In this document: positions 16,155 through 23,751 of the stretch, one piece after another
Layout: each line of letters starts with the position of its first letter
Position numbering within the stretch: the first letter of the stretch is position 1
Origin: Burkholderia sp. lig30
GTDB taxonomy: Bacteria; Pseudomonadota; Gammaproteobacteria; Burkholderiales; Burkholderiaceae
Assembly: GCF_000687455.2 (NCBI RefSeq)
Contig: NZ_JGVW01000131.1
Span: 1-41,959 of the forward strand
Length of the DNA: 41,959 nucleotides
Direction of reading: 5' to 3'
Position numbers and translations under genes: made by a program
The notes under the pieces: generated by a model
The model's input: the letters and a program-made list of their open reading frames with translations, nothing else
Told to the model about the DNA's origin: nothing
The model's database searches: none

Positions 16155-16553
16155 CTACACGTATTTGTCGCCGACTGTACTGCGGATCGGGTAAGTGTCG
16201 TAGACGATGATCATGCGTTCGATGCGTCCGTTGTCATCGAACTCGAACACATCGACACATTCGAACCGCACGCTGGAACCATCCGTCAGCCCCCAATCGT
16301 AGATGAAGTAACCCGTCGCGCGTCGAGCCCCCGTGGTGCTGACGCAGATGTCGATCGGCGTTATCTTGCTCTCGCCCGACGCGGCATCGACTTTCGCAAA
16401 AAACGGTGCGGGTTCCATCCAGCCGAGAAACGGCGAAAAGATCTGCGCCTCCGGCGCGAACAACGCGCAGATCGCGGCAACATCGCCGCGCTCAAGCGCC
16501 TGGAGGTAGGTGCGAATCTGCCGCGTGTATAGTGCTTCCGACGATGAGACCAC
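16155..16553 (-). CDS. NTF2/SnoaL-like protein
   Basis: 132-residue cone-fold protein of the NTF2-like superfamily, which covers small enzymes and ligand-binding proteins. Family wording: YLQALERGDVAAICALFAPE, AQIFSPFLGW, VDVFEFDDNGRIERMIIVYD. The start is GTG at 16553, fixed by GGAGGA 5 nt upstream; the open frame farther upstream is the opposite gene's region. Function unknown. It is divergent from a truncated LysR gene that may once have controlled it. Confidence 0.8.
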   Translation of the reverse strand: MVSSSEALYTRQIRTYLQALERGDVAAICALFAPEAQIFSPFLGWMEPAPFFAKVDAASGESKITPIDICVSTTGARRATGYFIYDWGLTDGSSVRFECVDVFEFDDNGRIERMIIVYDTYPIRSTVGDKYV

Positions 16554-16634
16554 CCTTCTCCTCCGATCATTCGTTGACGACTCGGCCTGTCCGAACGAAC
16601 AGGCATCCGGTACCGGTACGATAGCGATGCACCG

Positions 16635-17141
16635 ATGGCCAAACAATCGAAAAATCCTCCAGCCGGGTATGCACTGCATGCATATCCTCTTGCCGACCTC
16701 ACGCGCCCGCAGCCCCCGCTGGCAGCGCTCCAGTCGTTCGTCGCGGCAGCGACGCTCGGCAGTTTAAGCAAGGCCGCGGATCATCTCTGCCGGACGCAAG
16801 GCGCAGTGAGCCGTCAGATTCAGCAACTGGAAGCGCACTATGGATGCGCACTCTTCGTGCGTCACGTGTCAGGCCTGACGCTGACGACAGAGGGTCACGC
16901 CCTGCTCGCCGTGGCGATCAACGTCCTCACCGAACTGGTTCAGCACACAAACGCTCACGCCGGCGCGTCGCCGGTTCTCACCCTCCGGTTACCGTCCACG
17001 TTCGCGATTCGATGGCTGCTCCCGCGGCTGCCAGACATCCATCGCGCGCTCGACGGGACGGAGCTCCGTATCCTGGCGGCATGGGATCATATGCGGATAC
17101 GGCATAGCGCCGTTCGACGCAACACACGACCAGAGGGGTAA
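16635..17141 (+). pseudogene. Truncated LysR-family regulator (GcvA-like N-terminal half)
   Basis: 168 codons. The winged helix is intact (PLAALQSFVAAATLGSLSKA, GAVSRQIQQLE), and the effector domain begins normally (LRLPSTFAIRWLLPRLPDIH then GTELRI). It then breaks after about residue 150 into unrelated sequence (WDHMRIRHSAVRRNTRPEG) and stops at the ATG of the SSB-like gene. Intact relatives have about 300 residues, so half of the effector domain is missing. The break near 17090-17110 looks like a recombination junction. A protein of this length could still bind DNA, but the effector fold cannot form. Confidence 0.75.
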
Positions 17142-17516
17142 ATGATGATCGATGGCCTGGTAAGCGGCCGGCTCTACGGCGAAGCCCAGATCCGGACAGG
17201 ACAGAATGGAAAGCGGTTCGTAACATGCAAAGTGCGTGCGACTGCTGGCGACGGCGAAACGCTGTTCGTGAACGTAATCGCGTTCGACGAGGAGGTGCAG
17301 ACCGCATTGCTCGCTCTCGGTGACGCAGATAGCGTATCGCTCTCAGGCGCACTCACGCCGAAGGTTTGGACGGACAAGAATGGCCTCGTGAAACCGGCGC
17401 TCGATATGGTTGCTCATGGGCTTCTGACGGCGTACCACATGCAGCGCAAGCGGCAGGCAGTTCATTCGCCCACGGCGGACGGACACACGGTGGCCGGCAC
17501 GGACGACGACCTTTGA
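17142..17516 (+). CDS. SSB-like OB-fold protein of mobile-element type
   Basis: 124-residue single-stranded-DNA-binding-like protein: GLVSGRLYGEAQIRTGQNGK, RFVTCKVRATAGDGETLFVN, VIAFDEEVQTAL, SLSGALTPKVWTDKNG. It ends in the acidic tail DDDL, the kind of tip that contacts partner proteins in SSBs. It differs from chromosomal Ssb and resembles the small SSB-like proteins carried by plasmids and integrative elements. Its ATG follows the stop of the truncated LysR directly. It is followed by a ten-codon ORF (17524-17556) that stops early. Confidence 0.8.
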   Translation: MMIDGLVSGRLYGEAQIRTGQNGKRFVTCKVRATAGDGETLFVNVIAFDEEVQTALLALGDADSVSLSGALTPKVWTDKNGLVKPALDMVAHGLLTAYHMQRKRQAVHSPTADGHTVAGTDDDL

Positions 17517-17523
17517 GAATCAC

Positions 17524-17556
17524 ATGAACTTCTACACGCTCAAGGAGGCCGGGTAA
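17524..17556 (+). pseudogene. Ten-residue relic, possible start of an excisionase-like HTH protein
   Basis: ATG at 17524 reads MNFYTLKEAG and then stops. The FYTLKEA start resembles MerR/excisionase-type helix-turn-helix proteins (usually TLKEAAELLG). Too short to be sure. Confidence 0.25.
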
Positions 17557-17609
17557 TCCCCCCGATCGGGAGTACTGTCACGGGTGAACGGTTGCAGTAG
17601 CCTGAAACG

Positions 17610-17644
17610 AAAAAACCCCGCAGATCTATGTCTGGCGGGGCTTT
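17610..17644 (-). terminator. Intrinsic terminator of the tRNA-Leu gene (bidirectional)
   Basis: CCCCGCAGA (17616-17624) pairs with TCTG-G-CGGGG (17631-17640), one bulged base and a 6-nt loop. The minus strand then has six T (17615-17610); the plus strand has CTTTCTT. It lies 37 nt after the tRNA 3' end. Confidence 0.85.
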
Positions 17645-17677
17645 CTTGTGAAACATTGAAGCCAACTGAGGCGTAGT

Positions 17678-18023
17678 TGGTGCCGGGGACCGGACTCGAA
17701 CCGGCAAGCCAGTTAAGGCGGCGGATTTTCGTCACACTGCTTCTTTCGAAGCCGGCTCCGCCACGCGGTGCCGTTCGTGCGCTGGACTATGCCTTCGCCA
17801 TCGCCCGCAAGCCGATCCTGCTGCCCGCGCGCCTTAGGCGCCCCCCGTCTAGTCTCTACACCTTCCTCGCATAGGCCGCACTGCGCCCGCGAGGCTTGGC
17901 TCGGCGTTGCCTCGATGCGCGCATCAGGGGTTTCACCGAATTTGAAGGGTTCTGCACCGGCCGTTTCCGGCCGGGCACTCAATCGTTTAAGTCCGCTATG
18001 TTTACCAATTTCATCACCCCGGC
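17678..18023 (-). tRNA. tRNA-Leu(UAA), interrupted by a group I intron
   Basis: 5' exon 18023-17989 (35 nt) and 3' exon 17729-17678 (52 nt including encoded CCA) join to an 87-nt class II tRNA. The acceptor GCCGGGG pairs with CCCCGGC. The anticodon stem GCGGA pairs with TCCGC and encloses loop CTTAAAA, giving anticodon TAA (UAA). A variable arm (GCC...GGC) and a T-arm (GCCGG-TTCGAGT-CCGGT) follow. The gene is split between bases 34 and 35 of the anticodon, so scanners expecting a continuous tRNA will miss it or find only fragments. UAA reads the rare UUA and also UUG codons, so splicing is presumably essential unless another tRNA-Leu(UAA) exists. It is transcribed leftward into an intrinsic terminator. 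Confidence 0.93.
17730..17988 (-). ncRNA. Group I intron in tRNA-Leu(UAA), 259 nt
   Basis: Self-splicing ribozyme of the tRNA-Leu(UAA) kind (IC3-like). Seen directly: the 5' exon ends in U and the intron ends in G (omega-G, 17730). P1 forms between exon ACTT (17992-17989) and intron GAGT (17980-17977) with the required U-G at the splice site. P2 is a perfect 7-bp stem with a GAAA loop (17974-17957). P7 is GACTA (17854-17850) with TAGTC (17789-17785), next to the conserved GGTGTAGAGACTAGACGG core. A GCTTC-GAAA-GAAGC hairpin (17752-17739) sits where P9 is expected. The TCAAATTCGGTGAAACCC and GGCAACGCCGAGCCAAGCC blocks match the P4-P6 area of cyanobacterial introns from memory. There is no room for a homing-endonuclease gene. 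Confidence 0.92.
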
Positions 18024-18036
18024 AAGGGCGGACGCG

Positions 18037-18042
18037 ATTCTA
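18037..18042 (-). promoter_or_regulatory. -10 box of the tRNA-Leu gene
   Basis: TAGAAT on the minus strand, 13 nt before the tRNA 5' end, followed by a GC-rich discriminator (CGCG), as in stringently controlled stable-RNA promoters. The -35 is not obvious. Confidence 0.45.
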
Positions 18043-18261
18043 CCACTGCTCGTGCCCGGCATCGCGATTTGACCCCGCCGCACGCGGCAACGCCCTGTCG
18101 AACGTATCGGTAGCGCACCGCCCGATGTCGCTGCGCCGATCCTGGCGCACACTATACGCGGCGGCGCGATGGCCGCGCCGCCCGCGCAGGCAACGACGCC
18201 CGCCCGAAACCCGAACCGCCCGACCGACGCCGTTCCGCTCGACCCTGCCGGAGACTTCATC

Positions 18262-19302
18262 GTGACCCGTCGCCTGCCGTCCCCGTTGCGCGTGCTCGCC
18301 ACGTCGCTCGCCACGTCGCTCGCCTGCGCCGCGCTGCTCCTCGGCGCGTCCGTCGCGCCTGCGGAAGAAACCGCGATCTGCTACAACTGCCCGCCCGAGT
18401 GGGCCGACTGGGCATCGCAGATCGCGGCAATCAAGCAAAAGACCGGCATTCGCGTGCCGTTCGACAACAAGAACTCGGGCCAGGCGATCGCGCAGCTGGT
18501 CGCCGAGCGGAAAAATCCGGTCGCGGACGTCGTCTATCTCGGCGTATCGTCGGCGTTCCAGGCGAAGTCCAACGGCGTGATCGCGCCGTACCGGCCCGCG
18601 CACTGGAACGACATCCCGGCGAACCTGAAGGATCCGCAAGGCTACTGGTTCGCGATCCATTCGGGCACGCTCGGCTTCTTCATCAACAAGGATGCGCTCG
18701 GCGGCAAGCCGGTGCCGCGCTCGTGGTCGGATCTCCTGAAACCGATGTATCACGGCATGGTCGGCTATCTCGATCCGTCGAGCGCGTTCGTCGGCTATGC
18801 GGGCGCGGTCGCCGTCAACCTGGCACTGGGCGGCAGCCTCGACGACTTCAAGCCGGCGCTCGGCTGGTTCCGCAAGCTGAAGGACAACGCACCGATCGTG
18901 CCGAAGCAGACCGCTTACACGCGCGTGCTGTCGGGCGAGATTCCGATCCTGCTCGACTACGACTTCGACGCCTATCGCGCGAAATACAACGACGACGCGA
19001 ACGTCGAATTCGTGATTCCGGAGGAAGGCACGATCTCGGTGCCCTATGTGATGAGCCTCGTGAAAGGCGCGCCGCACGCCGCGAACGGCAGGAAGGTGCT
19101 TGATTTCGTGCTGTCCGACGCAGGCCAGAAGCTGTGGGCGAATGCCTATCTGCGCCCGGTGCGCGAGCAGGCGATGAGCGCCGACCTCGCCGCGAAATTC
19201 CTGCCGGCGAGCGATTACGCGCGCGCCAGGAGCGTCGATTTCGACAGGATGGCGGCAGGCCAGCAGGCGTTCGGCCGGCAATACCGGCAGATCATGCGGT
19301 AA
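18262..19302 (+). CDS. ABC transporter substrate-binding protein, orphan
   Basis: 346-residue periplasmic solute-binding protein of the iron(III)/polyamine-type superfamily. The N-terminal signal peptide is MTRRLPSPLRVLATSL..., with an Ala-rich core and likely cleavage after APA. The mature part begins EETAICYNCPPEWADW and shows the two-lobe pattern (VADVVYLGVSSAFQAKSNGV, GYWFAIHSGTLGFFINKDAL, PVPRSWSDLLKPMYHG, GQKLWANAYLRPVR). The start is GTG at 18262 with GGAGA upstream; the longer open frame lacks a signal peptide. No permease or ATPase lies next to it; the following genes are on the other strand, so it must pair with a transporter elsewhere. Confidence 0.9.
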   Translation: MTRRLPSPLRVLATSLATSLACAALLLGASVAPAEETAICYNCPPEWADWASQIAAIKQKTGIRVPFDNKNSGQAIAQLVAERKNPVADVVYLGVSSAFQAKSNGVIAPYRPAHWNDIPANLKDPQGYWFAIHSGTLGFFINKDALGGKPVPRSWSDLLKPMYHGMVGYLDPSSAFVGYAGAVAVNLALGGSLDDFKPALGWFRKLKDNAPIVPKQTAYTRVLSGEIPILLDYDFDAYRAKYNDDANVEFVIPEEGTISVPYVMSLVKGAPHAANGRKVLDFVLSDAGQKLWANAYLRPVREQAMSADLAAKFLPASDYARARSVDFDRMAAGQQAFGRQYRQIMR

Positions 19303-19400
19303 CCGCGAGGAACGCGCTGCGGCTCGCTCACAGCAGCGATCTTCACATCAGGCAACTGGGCCGGTTGGCGTACCGGCGCGGCCACGGCCGCGGCGCACGC

Positions 19401-20336
19401 TCAGGCGCCGCGCCTGCGCGCGGGATCGAACACGAAAGACAGCCCGACGCTGCCGAGAATCGCGAGCGTCGCGAGCACCGTCGCCTTCGTCACCGGCTCG
19501 CCGAGCAGCAGCGCGCCCAGCGCCACCGCGACGATCGGGTTCACGTACATGCAGCTGCTCGAGATGATCGGGCTGGTATGGCGGATCAGGTAGCCGTACG
19601 CGACGTACGCCGCCATCGTGCCGAACGCCATCAGGTACAGGAACGCGAGCACCGGCAGCACCGCGAGATGCTCGATGCGCTCGCCGAGCACCCACGCGGC
19701 GAGCGCCGACATGAGGCCGCCCAGCCCGATCTGCAGCGAGGTGGACAGGAACAGGTCGGACGGCAGCTTGAGGCGCGTCGCGAGATGCGCGCCGCCCGCC
19801 CAGAACAGCGCGCCGGCCAGCACGGTGATGCTGCCGAGCACCGAGCCCGCGGACGCGGGGCCGCCGGCATTCAGCACGACGATGCCGGCCATGCCGAGCC
19901 CGACTGCCGCCCACTCGCCCTTCGACACCGGCCGCCCGGCGACCGCGGCGATCACCGTCGCGAACAGCGGAACGGTCGCGACCATCACGGCGGCCGAGCC
20001 GCTTCCGACGCTGCGCATGCCGAACGCGATCATCCCGGACGACAGCGCGACGAGCATCGTGCCGACGATCGCCGCATTGCGGACCTCGAGCAGCGACGGC
20101 CGGGCGGGCCGCCGGCGCAGCCCGAAGATGAACAGGCCAACCCCGCCGAGCAGGTTGCGCAGGCCGGAGAGGAGCAGCGGCGGAAACGCGTCGAGCGCGA
20201 CATGCAGCGCGAGATACGTCGAGCCCCAGACGACATAGATGAAGACCAGCGCGAGCGCGACCCGCCCGCCGCGGCTTTGCGGCAGCCGGACCGGATGGCG
20301 CGCGAGGAAATCGAGGAATCGGCGGAGCAGCGTCAT
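19401..20336 (-). CDS. EamA/DMT family transporter (YedA-like)
   Basis: 311-residue inner-membrane protein made of two EamA repeats, ten hydrophobic spans. The family start VALALVFIYVVWGSTYLALH (residues 26-45) and second-repeat wording (GALFWAGGAHLATRLKLPSD, NPIVAVALGALLLGEP) match the YedA/RhaT-like exporters of amino acids or metabolites. The substrate is unknown. It is transcribed leftward. Its 412-nt upstream region contains a minus-strand intrinsic terminator. It is convergent with the solute-binding-protein gene. Confidence 0.9.
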   Translation of the reverse strand: MTLLRRFLDFLARHPVRLPQSRGGRVALALVFIYVVWGSTYLALHVALDAFPPLLLSGLRNLLGGVGLFIFGLRRRPARPSLLEVRNAAIVGTMLVALSSGMIAFGMRSVGSGSAAVMVATVPLFATVIAAVAGRPVSKGEWAAVGLGMAGIVVLNAGGPASAGSVLGSITVLAGALFWAGGAHLATRLKLPSDLFLSTSLQIGLGGLMSALAAWVLGERIEHLAVLPVLAFLYLMAFGTMAAYVAYGYLIRHTSPIISSSCMYVNPIVAVALGALLLGEPVTKATVLATLAILGSVGLSFVFDPARRRGA

Positions 20337-20748
20337 CGTTCAGCCCGCCTGCCCGGCATAGCGCACGCGACGGTGAATGGCGCCGGGGAAAGCGGCAGGC
20401 ATCCCGGATCGGGACAGGACGGCGGGCGCGAACATGCGGAGCCACATGACGGTGCGAACGGCGACGAAAATGAGCCGGAGCAAGCCGGCCGGTGGCGGAC
20501 AAAAAAAGTGTGCGCGACCGGATCGGCTGCGCACACGTCGCATTATGCATTAAGGAATCGAAAGGAAATCGACGCGCTGGCTGAAAGGCTGTCGACTGAT
20601 GTTTCGGCGCGACAGTCGGTCCGGGCACGCGTCCGGCCGGCGCACTCGGCGCGAATTCGCCGGCGGCCGCCGCATACGTGCCGTCCACCGTCCACCGCTC
20701 CCCCATCGTCAGCCGCCCACCGTCAGCCGGCGCCCCTGGCGCACGACC
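20337..20748. other. Gap between EamA and GGDEF genes
   Basis: Contains the minus-strand terminator at 20501-20536 and a possible minus-strand CATAAT (20547-20542) beside it. Otherwise no gene is recognised. Confidence 0.5.
20501..20536 (-). terminator. Intrinsic terminator, minus strand
   Basis: GTGTGCGC (20536-20529) pairs with GCGCACAC (20515-20508), 13-nt loop, then seven T (20507-20501). It probably ends the GGDEF-gene transcript; it also precedes the EamA gene. Confidence 0.85.
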
Positions 20749-21780
20749 CTAGTCGATCAGCACGCAGTTGCGGCCGCCCCCCTTCGCACGATACAGCGCC
20801 CGGTCCGCGACCATGAACGCTTCGCGATAGCCGTTGTCGCGCGGGCTGTTCCGGTACGTGTGCGAGCCGCCGATGCTCAGCGTCACGCGGCCGAACGGCG
20901 AACCCCGATGCTCGATCGCGAGGCGCTCGACGCCCGCACGCACGCGTTCGAGCACCCGGTTCATCGCCGGGCGCTGCGTCTGGCCGACCAGCAGCGCGAA
21001 TTCCTCGCCGCCGATGCGGCCGGCGACCATCCCGTGCAACTCGGCCTCGCGCTGCAACACGACGGAAACCGAGCGCAGGCACGCATCCCCGGCGTCGTGG
21101 CCGTAGTTGTCGTTGTATTGCTTGAACCAGTCGATGTCGATCATCGCGGCGCCGATGCCTTCGCCGTCCCGCGCGTCCTGCCAGCGGCGATGGATGCTCT
21201 CCAGCGTGTAGCGGCGGTTGAACAGCTGCGTCAACGGGTCGACCGCGGCCGCCGTACGCAGTTTCAGGTCGTTCTCGATCATCGCCCCCAGGCGGCAGAG
21301 CACAGTGCGCTGCGCGTCGTCGATCTTCCTGGGTTGCGGGTCCATCGCGCACAGCGCGCCGACGATCGCGCCGTCGGGCAGCCGGATCGGCACCGCCGCA
21401 TAGAAACGCACGTGCGGCGGAAACTTGACCAGCGCGCATTCCTGAACGTCGCTTCGAAGCGCCGTGTCCTCCACGACGAAGATCCCGCCGTTCTGGATCA
21501 CCCGCTCGCTGAGCGAATTGCGGCGCGGGATCGCGGGCAGGACGACACCCGCTTCGCCCCGGTAATGCTGATGATCGGAATCCAGCAGCATGACCGCGGT
21601 CATCGCCACGCCGGTTGCACACCTGAGAATTTCGGTCGCGTGGCGAAAGCACTCGCGCATTACCTGGTCGTCGTGCAGCAGCCATTCGGTGACGGATGGC
21701 GCGGCGTTGTGGGAGCCCGCGACATTGGAGGAATCCAGGTCTTGCGCGGCGGCGGGGTCGAAGGCGGATCGTTGAAGCAC
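20749..21780 (-). CDS. GAF-GGDEF diguanylate cyclase
   Basis: About 343-residue cytosolic sensor enzyme that makes cyclic di-GMP from two GTP. A GAF domain spans about residues 45-175 (VRFYAAVPIRLPDGAIVGAL, CAMDPQPRKIDDAQR), and a GGDEF domain follows with the active-site motif GRIGGEEFALLV (GGEEF at 257-261). The substrate-binding LTQLFNRRYT and DIDWFKQYNDNYGHDAGD motifs are intact. The RxxD inhibitory site expected just before GGEEF is absent, so product inhibition is unlikely. The start is uncertain: the frame is open far upstream, and GTG at 21780 is chosen as the first start outside the neighbouring gene's tail; its ribosome site is poor. Confidence 0.85.
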   Translation of the reverse strand: MLQRSAFDPAAAQDLDSSNVAGSHNAAPSVTEWLLHDDQVMRECFRHATEILRCATGVAMTAVMLLDSDHQHYRGEAGVVLPAIPRRNSLSERVIQNGGIFVVEDTALRSDVQECALVKFPPHVRFYAAVPIRLPDGAIVGALCAMDPQPRKIDDAQRTVLCRLGAMIENDLKLRTAAAVDPLTQLFNRRYTLESIHRRWQDARDGEGIGAAMIDIDWFKQYNDNYGHDAGDACLRSVSVVLQREAELHGMVAGRIGGEEFALLVGQTQRPAMNRVLERVRAGVERLAIEHRGSPFGRVTLSIGGSHTYRNSPRDNGYREAFMVADRALYRAKGGGRNCVLID

Positions 21781-21902
21781 GGAGGTTTGGAGCAGTCGGT
21801 TCTCAGGCGATAACGGCGGCTGCCGGCGGAAGTTTAGAAACGCGACCGCAGCCGGCGGCTTGCTCGCCGCATTTCGTTCCGGCCCCGTGCTGGCCGGACA
21901 GG

Positions 21903-22691
21903 TCACGAGCCGCCGAACCAGTTGTATCCCTGGTCGACCCAATAGCCGCCCGGATAGCTGTTCGTCACGAAGATCTCCATGATGTGCTTCGGATTCTTGT
22001 AGCCGAGCTTGGTCGGCATCCGCAGCTTCATCGGAAAGCCGAACTCGGGCGGCAGCCGCCTGCCGTCGTATTCGAACGTCAGCAGCGTCTGCGGATGCAG
22101 CGCGGTCGGCATGTCGATGCTCTCGTAGTAATCGTCGGCACATTTGAAGCCGACGTACTTCGCGCCGGTGTCCGCACCGACGCGCGCGAGGAACGCGCCG
22201 AACGGCGTGCCGCCCCAGCGGCCGATCGCGCTCCAGCCTTCGACGCAGATGTGCCGCGTGATCTGCTCCGCATGCGGCAGCGCGTACAGCTCGTCGAGCG
22301 TCCACACTCGCTTGCCGGTCACGCGGCCGGACAGCGCGAGCCGGTAGGTCGACGCATCGACGTGCGGCACCTCGTCGATCCCGTAGTACGCGTTGAACGG
22401 AAACGGCCGCGTCAGCTCCGCCTCCGTGTAGGTCGGCGCGAGCCGGGACGGGCTGAACAGCCACGCCTGCACGCGGTCGTTCATCCGCGACACCTTCTCG
22501 AGAAACGCGTTGACCGACGCGTCGTCTTCCAGCGTGCAGCCGGACAGCATCACGAGGCCACCGAGCGTCAGGATGCGGCGGTTGAACAGCCGCCGCGACG
22601 GCATCGCCAGCTCGCGGCGCACGTCGATCGCGAGCGCCTGCCGGTCGAGCCGGTAACGCGCGACGCCGGGCGGGTCTTTCGGTTCGGACAT
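21903..22691 (-). CDS. Tat-exported molybdopterin oxidoreductase lipoprotein (sulfite-oxidase fold, MsrP-like)
   Basis: 262-residue periplasmic Mo enzyme of the sulfite oxidase/YedY superfamily. The molybdenum-ligand Cys is Cys149 in HICVEGWSAIGRWGG. The N-terminus joins a twin-arginine motif (SRRLFN, residues 32-37) to a hydrophobic stretch and a lipobox LSGC (Cys52), so it is probably folded in the cytoplasm with its cofactor, sent through Tat and then lipidated. Family members reduce or oxidise S- or N-oxides; the substrate is unknown here. The start at 22691 has AAGGAGG close upstream. It is the third gene of a unit with the cytochrome b and MXKDX genes. Confidence 0.9.
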   Translation of the reverse strand: MSEPKDPPGVARYRLDRQALAIDVRRELAMPSRRLFNRRILTLGGLVMLSGCTLEDDASVNAFLEKVSRMNDRVQAWLFSPSRLAPTYTEAELTRPFPFNAYYGIDEVPHVDASTYRLALSGRVTGKRVWTLDELYALPHAEQITRHICVEGWSAIGRWGGTPFGAFLARVGADTGAKYVGFKCADDYYESIDMPTALHPQTLLTFEYDGRRLPPEFGFPMKLRMPTKLGYKNPKHIMEIFVTNSYPGGYWVDQGYNWFGGS

Positions 22692-22738
22692 GATCCCCTC
22701 CTTGGGCCGGGTTCGCTCCCGGAACGGGCGAGCCGGCC

Positions 22739-23374
22739 CTAGCGGCCGCGCAGCATCGCGAGCAGCGAGCGCGGCACCAGCAGCGCCATCGCGACATGCA
22801 CGACGAAAAACGCGACGAGCAGCGCCATCGCCCAGAAATGCACGATGCGCGCGCGGTCGTAGCCGCCGAGCAGCGCGCGCAACAGCGGAAACTGCACTGA
22901 CTTCCAGATCACGAGGCCGGACAGCACCAGCACGACGAGATCGGCGATCGCGGTCAGGTACGCGGCGCGCTGCACCGCGTTGTAGACGCTCAGATCGTCG
23001 TGGGACAGCCTGCCGCCCAGCGCCGCGCGCAGGTCGCGCCACACCGCCGCCGGCGTGACCGGAAAGAACTTGCGCGCGAAGCGGCCCGTCGCGGCCGCCA
23101 TCGCCAGATAGAACAGGCCGTTGCCGGCCAGCAGCCACATCGCCGCGAAATGCCATTGCAGCGCGCCGCCCAGCCAGCCCCCCAGCGTGATGCCGTGCGC
23201 GAACGTCAACGACGGGTAGATCGGCGACGCGTCATAGATCCGCCAGCCGGACAGCGCCATCGTGACCGCCGCAAGCGCGTTGAGCCAGTGGCTCACGCGC
23301 ACCCACAGCGGGTGGATCGTCCGCGCGGGCGGCGCGGCCGGCGCGCGCGCGGAATCGGGAACAACGTGCGACAT
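22739..23374 (-). CDS. Cytochrome b561-type membrane subunit
   Basis: 211-residue di-heme cytochrome b with four membrane spans. Heme-ligand histidines are visible in RVSHWLNALAAV, FAHGITLGGW/ALQWHFAAMW and RIVHFWAMALL/FVVHVAMALL. It follows the NiFe-hydrogenase/thiosulfate-reductase b-subunit pattern. It lies 47 nt upstream of the Mo-enzyme gene on the same strand and presumably feeds it quinol electrons, as MsrQ does for MsrP, although MsrQ itself is a different fold family. About 20 N-terminal residues are Ala/Pro-rich and cytoplasmic. Start at 23374. Confidence 0.9.
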   Translation of the reverse strand: MSHVVPDSARAPAAPPARTIHPLWVRVSHWLNALAAVTMALSGWRIYDASPIYPSLTFAHGITLGGWLGGALQWHFAAMWLLAGNGLFYLAMAAATGRFARKFFPVTPAAVWRDLRAALGGRLSHDDLSVYNAVQRAAYLTAIADLVVLVLSGLVIWKSVQFPLLRALLGGYDRARIVHFWAMALLVAFFVVHVAMALLVPRSLLAMLRGR

Positions 23375-23448
23375 GACTCACCTCCTCGAACGGCGCGGCG
23401 CGCCCGCCGATGCGCGGCGGACGCGGCACGCGCCTCCCCCCGACGCGT

Positions 23449-23715
23449 TCAGTACGGCGCCGGGCTCATCTTGTCTTCCTTGGCCGGCTTGCCCATCGTG
23501 TCGTGCGACATCGCGCCCTTCTTTTTCATCTCGTGCTTGCCCTTCTTCATCGCATCGTCCTTCTTCATGGCATCGTCCTTCGCCATCGCCTCGTGGCCCA
23601 TCGCGTCCTTCGCCATCGGCGTCTCGTCTTTCGACATGGCGTTGCTCTGCGCGTACGCGCCCGTCGCGGCAAACGCGACAGCGGCGGCACAAACGGCGAT
23701 CAGGGTGTTCTTCAT
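23449..23715 (-). CDS. Pentapeptide MXKDX repeat protein
   Basis: 88-residue exported protein. The signal peptide MKNTLIAVCAAAVAFAATGA ends at AYA; then come repeats of Met-x-Lys-Asp/Glu-x (MSKDE, MAKDA, MAKDD, MKKDD) and a Lys/His/Met-rich end. Met, His and acidic residues suggest metal (Cu/Ni-type) binding or a periplasmic oxidant sink, but no function is established to my knowledge. GGAG precedes the ATG. It is the first gene of the unit that continues with the cytochrome b and Mo enzyme, behind a candidate ECF promoter. The repeated codons make unit number likely to vary between strains. Confidence 0.92.
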   Translation of the reverse strand: MKNTLIAVCAAAVAFAATGAYAQSNAMSKDETPMAKDAMGHEAMAKDDAMKKDDAMKKGKHEMKKKGAMSHDTMGKPAKEDKMSPAPY

Positions 23716-23751
23716 GGCATCACTCCTTCATGGTGGATTCAAGGAGCCGAA

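Noticed and set aside
17678..17729. Isolated tRNA 3' end that looked like an integration (att) footprint
   Set aside because: The matching 5' half lies at 17989-18023 and the sequence between them has group I intron features, so it is the 3' exon of a split tRNA gene.
18040..19281. 413-codon minus-strand ORF
   Set aside because: Antisense shadow of the solute-binding-protein gene.
21903..23156. 417-codon frame containing the Mo enzyme
   Set aside because: The first 150 codons shadow the cytochrome b gene; the true start with AAGGAGG is at 22691.
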